Assembly: GCA_034521715.1 (NCBI GenBank)
Contig: JAXHLY010000004.1
Location: 434,001-498,000, forward strand
Reading direction: 5' to 3'
DNA length: 64,000 nucleotides
Source: Methylohalomonas sp034521715
Lineage (GTDB): Bacteria > Pseudomonadota > Gammaproteobacteria > Methylohalomonadales > Methylohalomonadaceae
The translations under genes and the position numbers were made by a program. Positions 12,698-22,955 of the stretch are shown piece by piece. How positions within the stretch are numbered: position 1 is the stretch's first letter; the number at the start of each line of letters is the position of its first letter. The notes beneath the pieces are model-generated. The model ran no database searches. It was given only the letters and a program-made list of their open reading frames with translations, and was not told the DNA's origin.

Positions 12698-14512
12698 TCA
12701 GAAACGGAACGTGACATCCGCCCAGATCTGCGGGTCACGATCGTTGTCGGGATCGGTATCGCCGAAGTCCCACGCCATGAGGAACCTGGATTCCACCGAG
12801 CCCGGCAGGTTGAAGCGCAGTCCCCAGCCGGCGCCGTGAAAATCCTGCAGGCCCTGCGGCTCGTTGGTCAGCGGCTCGTTGTTCTCGCCGGTTGCGAAAT
12901 CGTAAAACACTGAAAACTGCAGCAGTTCACCCCAGGTGCGGTTGGCAAACGCCGGTTTATCCGCGAAGAACGGTGCATTGATGATGTATTCGGCCGACAG
13001 GAATATTGCCTTGTCAAACAGTGCCTCGGCCGGTCCAAAGGCACGGACGTTGTCCGGGCCGCCGATCGAATACTGTTCCAGCGGCACCAGCAGATCCGGG
13101 CTCCACTGCGCCTCGGCGCGCAGCAGCAGCGAGGTCTGCTGGGTGACGGTCTGCAGCCGCGAGAAGGTACCGAAGACCTTGTTGAACCGGCCGGAGGCGA
13201 ACTCGCTGTCCGGCGGGCCGCCCTGGCGGCTCGGCCGGTCGCCGGGCTGACGCTGGCTGGCATCGAACGAGGACCCCATGGCACCAAAGGTATCATTGAA
13301 CCCGTGACTGAGCTCCAGGGTGCCGAAGTTGAGTCCCGAGAACCGGGTGTCCACTGCATCATAAGTGGTTTCCCAGGACAGCACGGTCAAATGGTCTTCA
13401 TTAGTCTGGCGCAAGGCCTGGGTGGTGCGCGAATCCTTGAGCGTGACGCCGAGGCGGGTGGACAGGTTCAGGGCCCGGCTGCGGATCAGGGTCTTGTCGA
13501 GATACAGGCCCTGTTGTTCGGTTGTTGCCGAAATTTCGCGGTCGGCAAACTCGCCGCCGACGTCGAAGCTGTTGCGGGTGATAAACGTCCCGCCGCGAAA
13601 GCCGTTGCCGAAATAGCGCTCGTAATCGATCGAGAAGAATTTGCTGTTTTGCGGGTCATGAGTGACCTGGCCGGTCAGCGTGAGGCGATCGGCGGCGCCG
13701 GTCGGGTTGTTCCATTCGACACTGGGCCGAGCCCGGCGGCGGCCCGTTTCCGGCGTACCGTGATTGTCGACGCGGAGCGAGAAATCGAACCGGTCTTCTT
13801 CCTGTACCTTGAGCACGATATCGGCCTCGCCGACTTTCTGGCCGGGCTGGAAGACACCGAAAATGCTGAGGCCCGGGAAGTCGGTCAGCGTCAGCAGTGC
13901 TGCCTCGACCTCGGCCTTGGTCACCGGCTTGCCGATCAGATCCTCGAAGGGTTCCCTGAGAAGATCGGCATCGTACATCGCGTTGCCTTCGGTGAGGATG
14001 CGGCCGAGCCTGCCCTCGATCACCTCCACCTTGACCACGCCGTCTTCCACGGTCTGCACCGGGACCACGGCCTGGGCCAGGATCAGCCCGCGCTCGCGGT
14101 AATATTGCGTGACGGCATCGGCGACCTCGTCCAGCCGGCCGATGGTGAAACCTTCCGGCCGCTGTTGCCGCTGTTCCTCGAGAATGGTCTTGATTTCAGA
14201 TAGTCGAACGTCATGTTCCGGCCGCTCCACGGCACCGGCGAGTTCGAATTTCTCGACCACCACCTTCGGCCCCTCGTCGATATCGAGCGGCCGGTCGATC
14301 AGCGCGGGGACTTCGAGGACCTCTTCCGCCGGTTTCGGCGGGGCCGTGGGCCGGTCTTCCCCGGGGCGCAGGGCGCCGGGACGGGCGGATTCGGGTAAAC
14401 CCGGCGAGCCGGCGCTAACAAGCGTCGGCACGCATAATGCGACTGCCAGCCCGCACACCCGCAATCGGATCGGTCCCCAGTATTTCAGCCAATGCCCCAT
14501 GTCCGCCGACAT
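12698..14512 (-). CDS. TPS outer-membrane transporter (TpsB, ShlB/FhaC/HecB family)
   Basis: Omp85-superfamily 16-strand barrel that secretes the TPS exoprotein across the outer membrane. 604 residues: an N-terminal signal-like segment ending near residue 35, a proline-rich linker, a first POTRA domain (about 80-155, VVVEKFELAGA to VVPVQTV), a second POTRA (about 160-235), then a barrel beginning near FDFSLRVDNHG. The conserved loop-6 region appears as SIGGPDNVRAFGPAEA, with VRAF where the family usually has VRGY/F. The last residue is Phe (VTFRF), the usual barrel-assembly signal. Length fits the family. Two starts are possible (14512 or the Met four codons later). It precedes the exoprotein gene on the same strand, the usual TPS order. 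Confidence 0.93.
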   Translation of the reverse strand: MSADMGHWLKYWGPIRLRVCGLAVALCVPTLVSAGSPGLPESARPGALRPGEDRPTAPPKPAEEVLEVPALIDRPLDIDEGPKVVVEKFELAGAVERPEHDVRLSEIKTILEEQRQQRPEGFTIGRLDEVADAVTQYYRERGLILAQAVVPVQTVEDGVVKVEVIEGRLGRILTEGNAMYDADLLREPFEDLIGKPVTKAEVEAALLTLTDFPGLSIFGVFQPGQKVGEADIVLKVQEEDRFDFSLRVDNHGTPETGRRRARPSVEWNNPTGAADRLTLTGQVTHDPQNSKFFSIDYERYFGNGFRGGTFITRNSFDVGGEFADREISATTEQQGLYLDKTLIRSRALNLSTRLGVTLKDSRTTQALRQTNEDHLTVLSWETTYDAVDTRFSGLNFGTLELSHGFNDTFGAMGSSFDASQRQPGDRPSRQGGPPDSEFASGRFNKVFGTFSRLQTVTQQTSLLLRAEAQWSPDLLVPLEQYSIGGPDNVRAFGPAEALFDKAIFLSAEYIINAPFFADKPAFANRTWGELLQFSVFYDFATGENNEPLTNEPQGLQDFHGAGWGLRFNLPGSVESRFLMAWDFGDTDPDNDRDPQIWADVTFRF

Positions 14513-14685
14513 GCCCCCTATTGCGCTGCCAGACCGGATGGTATCACCGGCATTCTGGCCCCCCCTGTCCGGGAAAAGTTGTTAGTAATTTTTACCTAAA
14601 CCGCGACCCCAGGAAATCCACCTAACTCGTTAATTTAGCGACTATATCAGGATTGCCTGATGCGGCCAATTAATATGAACCGGCA

Positions 14686-15720
14686 TCATTCGCCGCTATC
14701 GCCGGTACTGTCAGCGACCGTTTTCAGTTCCTGGCGCCACTGCTTGATGCGGTTGTCGTTCGGCATGAAGGCATAGGTCCGGCGGGCTTCCTCGTTGACG
14801 GCCTCGCGAAACTGCTGCCGGGCCTGGCTGATGAGCAGCCGCCGCGCCTGCTGCCGGGCATTTTCAAACGGCAGCTGCTCGGCGGCCAGGGTGCGGCCCT
14901 TCTTCAATATATGCCAGCCGTCGTCGCTACGGACCAGGCCCAGCTCGCCCTCTTCGATATCCTCCAGAGCCGCGGCTATAGCCGGTTTCAGCTCGCCGAT
15001 GCGGACCGAACCCATGTAACCGTCATTCTGGCGGCTGACGTCATGGGCGGAATGCTCGACGGCCGCCTGGGCGAAAGTCAGTTTGTTGCCCAGGATCTGC
15101 TCCAGTATCTGCCGGGCCCGTTGCTCGACCGCGGCCGCCTGATCGGGCCCGGCATCGGCGGCAACCGGCAGAAACACCTGCCAGACCTGCAGCCGTTCCT
15201 TGACCGTGAACCGGTCGGGGTTGTCCTCGTAAAACTGCCGGACCTGGGCCTCGCTGGGAAAATCCTCCGGCAGCTGATCCTGCATCAGCCGGTTGATATA
15301 AGTCTCGCGCAGGACGTTGTCGCCGGCCCGCTTCATGAGAAAGCGGATATCATCATTCTCATGCATGTCATTGGCCATCGCCGCTGCCTTGAGCGAACGG
15401 TTGGTGGCTTCCTGCTCGACAAAACGCCGGAACAGCTCGGCATCGTCCAGTACCTGGCGGCGCTGGCCGGCCTCGGCATTGGCCAGCACCCGCTCGATAT
15501 CTTCCAGCCTCAGTTTCGCAGGTGTCTGCTGTTTTGCCTGTCCTGGTTCCGTTTCCCTGGCTGCGGGCGACGGTTCTGAAGTTGCCGGTGTCTCCGCTAC
15601 CGGCGCCTGTCTGCCGGCACCCAGATCCGCGATCATCGGGCTCGCGGCTATCTGTATACCGATCAGGATCCCGAGTACGAGCAGGAGAAAACTCAGTAAC
15701 CAGATACTTATTGATTTCAT
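14686..15720 (-). CDS. Membrane-anchored periplasmic parvulin-type peptidyl-prolyl isomerase
   Basis: Predicted PpiC/SurA-type chaperone. 344 residues: an N-terminal membrane anchor (about 5-25), a Pro/Thr/Glu-rich linker, an alpha-helical SurA-N-like region (about 70-160), and a parvulin domain (about 175-275, with LTFAQAAVEHSAHD, GSVRIGELKPAI and GWHILKKGR), then a helical tail. It lies upstream of tpsB on the same strand with a 173-bp gap. Bordetella Par27 is a known parvulin chaperone of the exoprotein FhaB, so a role in keeping the exoprotein secretion-competent is a reasonable inference. A general envelope-folding role is the alternative. Confidence 0.85.
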   Translation of the reverse strand: MKSISIWLLSFLLLVLGILIGIQIAASPMIADLGAGRQAPVAETPATSEPSPAARETEPGQAKQQTPAKLRLEDIERVLANAEAGQRRQVLDDAELFRRFVEQEATNRSLKAAAMANDMHENDDIRFLMKRAGDNVLRETYINRLMQDQLPEDFPSEAQVRQFYEDNPDRFTVKERLQVWQVFLPVAADAGPDQAAAVEQRARQILEQILGNKLTFAQAAVEHSAHDVSRQNDGYMGSVRIGELKPAIAAALEDIEEGELGLVRSDDGWHILKKGRTLAAEQLPFENARQQARRLLISQARQQFREAVNEEARRTYAFMPNDNRIKQWRQELKTVADSTGDSGE

Positions 15721-16026
15721 GGATAGGCGCGGCCCACCGGCAAAAGAACGAAGGACGGAATTATCTTCATATCGTACACAATCGCCCCGGTATTGCGAAC
15801 ACCCGCCATCAACGCCGTTCGCATACCGGCACCCGGCTATTGGTGACTTAATGGTATCAAGTGGCTATGATAGAAGCGTTGACAGGGCCGCAGAGCCAGT
15901 CATTTGAGGTCTTTCTGACAGGGGGCGGGGGGCCGCGCCGGACACGGATTCCCCGACAGGGATTTTGAATCATCGCATGAGCTGCCGGCGGCAGCGGGCA
16001 CTATCACATTAAAAAGATAATCTGGC
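15721..16026. other. Divergent intergenic region, parvulin / cyclase-FHA
   Basis: No gene seen. Promoters for both directions must lie here or nearby, but no clear sigma-70 pair stands out. A G-rich run lies at about 15920-15935. Confidence 0.4.
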
Positions 16027-16932
16027 ATGGTCCCGAAGACGACTAATCTCGCCATCATGTTTGCCGATATCAGCGGCAGTACCCAGCTGTATGAAGCGCT
16101 CGGCGATGACACGGCCCGGGCGCTGGTTTCCGAAACCCTGGATACAATCTCCAATGTCATCGGCCGCTATAACGGTACAGTCATCAAGACCATCGGCGAT
16201 GAAATCATGTGTACCTTCAATTCTGCCGAAGACGCGGCCACTGCGGCATGTGAAATGCACGAGACCCTCGAGGATGAAAATACCGAGGGTGCCCATGCCG
16301 AGCCGGTTTCCATACGCGTCGGCATGCATTTCGGCCCGGCGATCATGGAGGACGGTGATGTCTTCGGCGATGCCGTGAATGTCGCCGCGCGCATGGCGGC
16401 GCAGGCCAAGGCGCGGCAGATCATGACCACCAAAACAACGATAGAGCTGCTGCCGTCGGTTATCCGTGCCAGCACCCGATTTGTGGATTACGCGCCCATC
16501 AAGGGCAAAAAGGACGTCGTCGAGATATTCGAGATTATCTGGCAGCAGGAAGACGTGACCCGCATGGCAACCGGCATGCTGTCGGCCGACAAGAAACTGC
16601 CCCAGGTCAGGCTGCGGCTGCGCTACAACGATCAGGACATCTTGCTGAATCACGATCGTTCCGCGATCGTTATGGGCCGCAGCCAGGGCTGTGACCTGCC
16701 CGTGGGTGAGAAACTGGCTTCCAGGCAGCACGTCCGCATTGAATTGCGGCGGGAAAAATTCTTCATTGTCGATCAGAGCACCAACGGCACCTACGTCCGC
16801 ATTGATGACAATGGTGACTCCTTCCTCAGGCGCGAAGAAATGGCTTTATCCGGCACCGGCATCATCAGCCTGGGCCGGGCATTCAGCGAGGAACCGACTG
16901 AGGTCGTACACTTCAGTCATGAATACAGTTGA
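16027..16932 (+). CDS. Class III adenylate cyclase fused to an FHA domain
   Basis: Predicted cytoplasmic enzyme making cAMP from ATP, linked to a phosphothreonine-reading domain. 301 residues: cyclase domain about 5-170, FHA domain about 195-300. Catalytic residues are all visible: metal-binding D14 (FADISG) and D58 (TIGDE), adenine-selecting K54 (VIKTIGD) and D115 (FGDAVN), and transition-state N118 and R122 (NVAARM). The Lys/Asp pair predicts ATP rather than GTP. The FHA domain keeps GRSQGCD, SRQH and STNGTYV, so phosphothreonine binding is expected. It is followed by a PP2C phosphatase and a Ser/Thr kinase, so the FHA domain probably reads that kinase's marks. No good ribosome site precedes the ATG. 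Confidence 0.93.
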   Translation: MVPKTTNLAIMFADISGSTQLYEALGDDTARALVSETLDTISNVIGRYNGTVIKTIGDEIMCTFNSAEDAATAACEMHETLEDENTEGAHAEPVSIRVGMHFGPAIMEDGDVFGDAVNVAARMAAQAKARQIMTTKTTIELLPSVIRASTRFVDYAPIKGKKDVVEIFEIIWQQEDVTRMATGMLSADKKLPQVRLRLRYNDQDILLNHDRSAIVMGRSQGCDLPVGEKLASRQHVRIELRREKFFIVDQSTNGTYVRIDDNGDSFLRREEMALSGTGIISLGRAFSEEPTEVVHFSHEYS

Positions 16933-17000
16933 CAGTACTGCGGCTGGAAGGATGTCGGCTGCAAGAATCGTACAGGAGGTCCGCGGGACGCTGAATATTT

Positions 17001-17771
17001 ATGGCAATCACTGAACCCAATCAGAACAGCGCTGCGGGCGACGCCAACTCTGGCGGCCTCAGCTGGCAGTCCTGCGGCATCACGCATGTCGGCAAGGTCC
17101 GCAAGCATAACGAGGACTCGTTGCTGGAGCGTCCGGATATCGGGCTGTGGGTGGTGGCCGACGGCATGGGCGGTCATTCGGCCGGCGATGTTGCCAGCCA
17201 GATGATTACCGACAGCCTCAAGCGCGTGCACGAAGGCACCACGCTGCCGCGTTTCGTCGACGAGGTAGAAGACAAGCTGCTCGAGGTCAACAAGCGACTG
17301 CTGGAGAAATCCACCGAGGGCGACCAGCACCTGACCATCGGCAGCACGGTGGTTGCGCTGATCGCCCACCGTGATATGGGCGTGTTCATCTGGGCCGGCG
17401 ACAGCCGTATCTACCGGCGCCGCGACGATCGGCTGCAGCAGCTTTCCACCGATCACTCGCAGGTGGAACTGTATGTCGAACAGGGCCTGATTTCCCGGGA
17501 GGAGGCTACCAACCACCCGCATGGCAACATGATTACCCGGGCGGTGGGCGCCGCTGACGAACTGTTTCTGGATATGGACATGTGCGGTCTGCGTGCCGGC
17601 GACCGCTTCCTGCTGTGCAGTGACGGCCTGACCAAGCATGTCACGGACCTGGAAATACGCGATCTGCTGGCTGAAGGCAGCACCGAAGAGGCCGCCAACA
17701 ACCTAATTGAATTGACCCTGGCCCGCAGGGCCGCGGACAATGTGACTGTAATCGTGGTCGATATTATTTAG
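17001..17771 (+). CDS. PP2C-family Ser/Thr protein phosphatase (Stp/PppA type)
   Basis: Predicted Mn/Mg-dependent phosphatase opposing the kinase encoded next. 256 residues, a single catalytic domain with the metal-binding motifs VADGMGGHSAGD, WAGDSRIYR, LLCSDGLTKH and ADNVTVIVVD, all intact. The N-terminal motif VGKVRKHNEDS is typical of bacterial PP2C enzymes. A strong aggaggt lies at 16974-16980 but is about 20 bases from the ATG, longer than ideal; no better in-frame start was found. It ends 16 bases before the start of the kinase, so co-transcription is likely. Confidence 0.95.
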   Translation: MAITEPNQNSAAGDANSGGLSWQSCGITHVGKVRKHNEDSLLERPDIGLWVVADGMGGHSAGDVASQMITDSLKRVHEGTTLPRFVDEVEDKLLEVNKRLLEKSTEGDQHLTIGSTVVALIAHRDMGVFIWAGDSRIYRRRDDRLQQLSTDHSQVELYVEQGLISREEATNHPHGNMITRAVGAADELFLDMDMCGLRAGDRFLLCSDGLTKHVTDLEIRDLLAEGSTEEAANNLIELTLARRAADNVTVIVVDII

Positions 17772-17787
17772 TCAGGAGGAAAAGACG

Positions 17788-20700
17788 TTGGCCGATTTCA
17801 AGAGCGCATTAGAAGCCCTTAACCGGGGCGATCTCAAATTGGCCGATTTGAGTCAGCAGCTGCACCAGCTGCTGGCCCAGACCCCAAGTACACCAACCGA
17901 ATTCTCGCCCAGCTTGATGAGGCCTTCGAGGCAGGGATCATCAATGACGACACCTATACCCTGCTGAAACGCCAGATCAACCAGTTCCGTCGCGCCCATG
18001 CCAGGCAGACCGAAGAGGGCAGCGGTGGCGGCGATGCGACGGTGTTCGAACGCATCGAGGACGAGGACAAAACCGAGGCGGGGGACAAAACCGCCGTCGA
18101 CCATGACACCAACGAGTTCATGGCCGATATCGCCGCGGAAGCCAAAACAGCCGCCGCGGAATCCGGTACGGAAGATTCGGGCGTCGATTTCGATATCAGC
18201 AGCATGTCGTCGGACGACAGTGATTCCGACTCGTCAGCGGATTCCAGCGGCAGCGATTCCAGTTCCCCCAGCCAGCAGTCGTGGACACCGCCCGGCGCCG
18301 CCGAAAGCCCCGAACTGAGCGGTCTCGGGCCGGGTTCGGTCATCAAGGAACGCTTCATTCTCGATGAAGTCCTCGGTTCCGGCGGCATGGGCAAGGTGTA
18401 CAAGGGCCGCGACCTGCTCAAGGTCGAGGCCAAGGACCGCAATCCCTATGTCGCCCTGAAGGTCCTGAACGAGGATTTCAAGGAGCACCCGGAAGCCTTT
18501 ATCGCCCTGCAGCGCGAATCAAGCCGCCAGCAGAGACTCGCGCATCCGAATATCGCCACGGTGTATGACTTCGACCGTATCGGCAAATCCGGTACCGCCG
18601 TGTTCATTACCATGGAACTGATGGAAGGCCTGCCGCTTAACACCTTCATCAAGAAGAAGGTCAAGCCGCGGGGCGGCCTGCCGTTCGAGGAAGCCTTTCC
18701 GATCATCCGCCAGCTTGGCGCCGCGCTGGCCTACGCGCACAAGCAGAACATTGTCCACTCGGATTTCAAGCCGGGTAACGCCTTCCTGTGTAATGACAGC
18801 ACCGTCAAGGTGCTGGACTTCGGCATCGCCCGCGCGGTCAAGAATCCGCTCGCCGGTGAAGGCGCGGAAAAAACCCTGTTCGACCCGAGCAAGCTGGGCG
18901 CACTGACACCCGCCTACGCGTCGCTGGAAATGCTCGAGGGTGAAGAACCCGATACGCGCGATGATATTTACGCGCTGGCCTGCGTTTCCTACGAACTGCT
19001 GACCGGGCGTCATCCGTTCAACAAGCTACCGGCCACCTCGGCCAAGGAGAACAACCTGTTGCCGGCCCCGGTCAAGAGCCTGAGCCGCCGGCAGATGAAA
19101 GGCCTGATGCGGGGGCTGGCGTTTGAACGCAAAAACCGCAGTCCCGACTGCGATACTTTCGTCGAGGAGCTGGAGGGCAAGGCCAACTGGCACAAGAATC
19201 CGTGGGTGATCAGCGCCGCCGTGTTACTGGCGCTGGGCATCGGCCTCATCGGGCCGGTGACCAATTATTTCCATGAACAGAAAATGAACGAGTTGATCGC
19301 CCAGGTCCAGACCGGCCAGCCCGGTCAGATCGAGTCCGTGCTGGATCGGTTCGGCGAACTCAGCAGCAGCGATCGCAGCACGATTACCGACGAGGCCCGC
19401 GATACCATCCAGAACTATTTTGAAAGCCAGATCAACAAACATGTTGATCCCGCGACCGAAACCTATGATTTCAATACGGCCCGCGAATACCTGGCGCGGG
19501 CTGAAGCGCTCTACCCCGACTCGGCATCCCTGCGCGCCATCGCCACGCGCCTGGAAGACACCCGTGACCAGCGCCTGTACGAACTGAACAAGCTGTATAT
19601 CGCGGCACTGGAACAGAACAGGCTTATTCCCAGTGAAGATATCGAAAACGACATCGCCGATGTTACCGAGAAGATCGCCGAGATCGATCCCAATCATCCA
19701 TTGCTGGAAGACCCGCGCCTGTTCAATGCCTACGGCCTGGCCGCCGGCGACGAACTCAAGCTCGGCAACTTTGAAAAATCACAGGAATACATCAATGCCG
19801 GCCTGGCGCTGGCGCCGAACGATACCGGCCTGATCAACCTGCAGGACCGCCTCGATGCCGCCATCGAGGAACAGCGCCGCCAGGAACGCGTCGCCGATCT
19901 GCAGCAGCAGATCGCCACCGACATGGGTGAGGAAATCGCCGCGATCTCTGACCTCGAGCCGCTGCAGGACAATATTGTTGAACTGGCCCAGTTGAGCCCG
20001 GGCGATGCACTGCTCGACGGTATCGGGGAAAAGGCCAAACCGGTCATTGATGCAAGAATCAATGCCATTCAGAGCGAAGGGACACGCGCGGATGCCGAAG
20101 CCTTCAACGATGCATACGGCGATCTGCTGAAGGCACTGCAGTTCAACCGCGAACTGGTCCAGGTCAACCTGGCCCACCTCGAAGGCAGCGAACGCGAGGC
20201 CGCCGTCGCCGATCTGGTCAGCGCGGATCAGGCGCGCATCCAGGAACTGCTGCAGGCCGAGGAACTGGACCAGGCCTGGGAAACCGAAATGCAGAACAAC
20301 CTGCAGGAACTGGCGGTACTGCTGCCGGCCGGTTCGCAGGAATTACAGCAAACGCGCCAGTCGGTGGCGGAACTGTTTACCACCAGGGCCCAGCAGCTCA
20401 AGGAAGACGAGCGCTACAACGAGGCCCTGAGCCTGCTGGAACGCGGCGAGCGCCTGGTGCCGGAATCGCAGTCACTGGCGGACGTGAAGGCGGATGTCAG
20501 TGCCGCCGAGGCAGAATTCCTGCGCGAGCGTGAAGAAGCCGCGCGCCAGGCCCGCATCGCCGGCCTGAAAGAAACGCTGCTGATCCAGGCCAAGGCCAAG
20601 GACGTCAACTCCGCGCGCCGGACTTACGACGAACTGAGGGCGGAACTGCCGGCGGATGACGAATACCTGACCGAAACCGCGCCCAATGCCCTTGCCGAGG

Positions 20701-22178
20701 CCTACAGCAAACTGGCGGCAAGCCGTGCCGAACAGGGGGATGCCAATCGCGCCAAGGAACTGGCCAGGGCCGGCCTCGAATTGCAGCCGGACAATCAGTC
20801 ACTGTCGCGGGCCATGGCCGACTACACCGTGACCGCCAATTCCGAGGAACTGGATCAGATCTTCGCCAACGCCATCGGTTTCGATGTCACCGATGTCAGT
20901 GCCAAGGTACAGGAACTGCGCGAATTCGCACCCGACAGTTACGGCGAGCTGGAACAGCGTTATGTTCAGCTGATCGCCCGTCGCATTAACACCCTGCAGG
21001 ACAGCGATCCCACGTCGGCCATGCGCCTGGCCAATAATGCCAGCCGCGTGTTCCCCGGCAATACGACCCTGGACAATATACAGGCCGAACTCGCGCCCCG
21101 GCCCTGGGAACAGGGTGACGAGGCACGGGCACAGCTGGAAGCCGGCCGCCTGAGCCAGGCGAATGTCACGCTTGCCGGCGCCCTGTCCACCAATCCGGAT
21201 CATCCCGAGGTCGTGGAATTCCGCGATGAACTGGAGGCACGCATCAACGAGGCCGATCAGCGATTCGAACAATACCAGGCCGCACTGCGCAACAACGAAC
21301 TGGAACAGGCGCAGACCGCCCTCGCCCGCGCCCGTGAAACCTGGACCGATAACCCGGAATACAACGATGCCGCCACCGATCTGCAGGCGCGTGTCGCCGC
21401 CGCCGAACAGCGGCGCGAGCAAAGCCGGGTCCTGCAGCGCGAGCAGGATATCGCCACCCTCGGTGAGGAAGCGGCCGGCGAGCAGGCCGCGGAGCAAAGG
21501 GAATGGCAGCCGATCACCAGTGATCGCATCTGCTCCGAGCGCCTGGCCGGTTATGGCCGCCGGGCACGGGCCATCTGTTATGACCTTGTTCATGAACGCA
21601 TCCGCGGGCCGCTGATGGTGGTCGTGCCCGGTGATGAACAGCAGTCACCTTTCGCCATCGGCAAGTACGAAGTGTCCATCAACGACTACAACAAGTACTG
21701 CTATCTCAGCGGCAACTGCAAGGTGGAAGACGCCGAGGACAAGAACGCGCCGAAAACCGGCCTGACACTGGCCGAGGCCCGGGCCTATACACAGTGGTTG
21801 TCGGAACGCACCGGTAAAACCTACCGTCTGCCGACGGCGCAGGAATGGGAATACGCCGCCAATGCCGCCGGCGAACAGCCGACCAAGGATTTCAACTGCC
21901 GCGTCACCCTGGGCGACAGCGTGCTCAAGGGCACAGGGCCGGTCAGTGTCACGGTTGGCCGGCAGAACGGCTGGGGCCTGAAGAACTATATTGGCAATGT
22001 GCAGGAATGGGTAACCAATGGCAGCGGCGTGATTGCCCGTGGCGGTTCCTACCAGGACGCCCACTCGAAATGTGATATCAGCCTCCAGCACAACCACGAT
22101 GGCAACGCGGATGAACTGACCGGATTCCGGCTGGTTCTCGAGGACGTTGCCAAGACCGCGGATCTCGCCGAGAGATAA
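17788..22178 (+). CDS. Very large membrane Ser/Thr protein kinase with C-terminal FGE/SUMF1-like domain (one frameshift)
   Basis: Start chosen as TTG 17788 because aggagga (17774-17780) lies 7 bases upstream; the first 30 codons then need a one-base correction at about 17880 to join the long frame. Domains, numbered from a GTG at 18042: a short helical N-terminus before it, an acidic Ser/Asp linker (50-80), a kinase domain (about 100-370) with GSGGMGKVY, VALK (K140), HSDFKPGN (D241), DFG (259-261), and SLE where APE is usual. A membrane segment follows (388-408), then about 750 residues of Glu/Gln/Ala-rich helical repeats, probably periplasmic, and an FGE-sulfatase-like domain (about 1165-1365; YEVSINDYNKYC, RLPTAQEWEYA, GNVQEWV, GFRLV). 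The HRD Arg is Ser, so it is a non-RD kinase. The FGE first catalytic Cys is not seen in RGGSYQDAHSKC, so the domain is likelier a binding module. Confidence 0.88.
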
Positions 22179-22183
22179 ACCCC

Positions 22184-22955
22184 ATGAGCCGTGCCAGCCT
22201 GCGACAATTGGCCAAGAAGTATGCTGACGGCTCCCTGGATCAGGCATCTTACCGCCGCGCCCGGGCCGACTATCTCGATGCCATACTGAAAGGTGACGAG
22301 GCGCCCGGGGCCATAACCCAGGCCAGTTACACCAGTCCCAGGGCGGTTGCCGGTGAAGAAACCGTGACCGCCGCCTCGCTGCAAGACGAACAGCAAAAAC
22401 ACCAATATTCCAGAGACGATCCGGCGCCGGTGGAGCACTTGCAGACACGGCCGATCCAGCTCAGCGACCATACACGCAATCCGGTATTCATCAGTGCCGG
22501 TATTATCACCGCCGTGCTTGTGCTTATTATTGCCGGCAGCCTGCTGCTGGGTGGGGATGACAGCGGTGACAAACGTGCCGCTACTGCCGGCGGTGATACG
22601 GCGAAGCCCTGTGCCGCAATTCGGATCCGCGGAGTTGCGGCCGCTGGCGGAGACGGATACCAACGCCGCACTGGTACAACTGAAGGAATTCCTGGATTCG
22701 CCCCGCTGGAGCCAGCAGGCGCTGGGTGAATTCACCGACCGCTGGCAGGCATTGCCGCAGGAACAGCGCGAGACCGCGCTGCAGACGACTCTTGCCCGGC
22801 AGCTCAGCGATACGCTCTACAGTCAGCTCCTGGAAGAACGCGCCCTGGAGGGGCTGGATAACAGCGCGGGCGAATCGCTGGCCGGGCAGGAAAAGATCGT
22901 CAACTTCGCCCGCGATATCGGCCTCGAGGACCGGCGTCTGGAAGTCAGCGAATAG
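22184..22955 (+). CDS. Single-pass membrane protein downstream of the kinase, unknown function (one frameshift)
   Basis: Starts five bases after the kinase stop, so the two are almost certainly co-expressed. N-terminal 35 residues form a short helical motif (LRQLAKKYADGSLDQASYRR) resembling SHOCT-like oligomerisation motifs. A polar linker follows, then one clear membrane segment (about 102-122, FISAGIITAVLVLIIAGSLL). After a one-base insertion near 22595-22612 the reading continues as a soluble helical domain (FGSAELRPLAETDTNAAL to EDRRLEVSE). The two halves fit together only if the frameshift is corrected. No known family recognised for the C-terminal half; it may be a periplasmic partner of the kinase's helical region. 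Confidence 0.6.
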
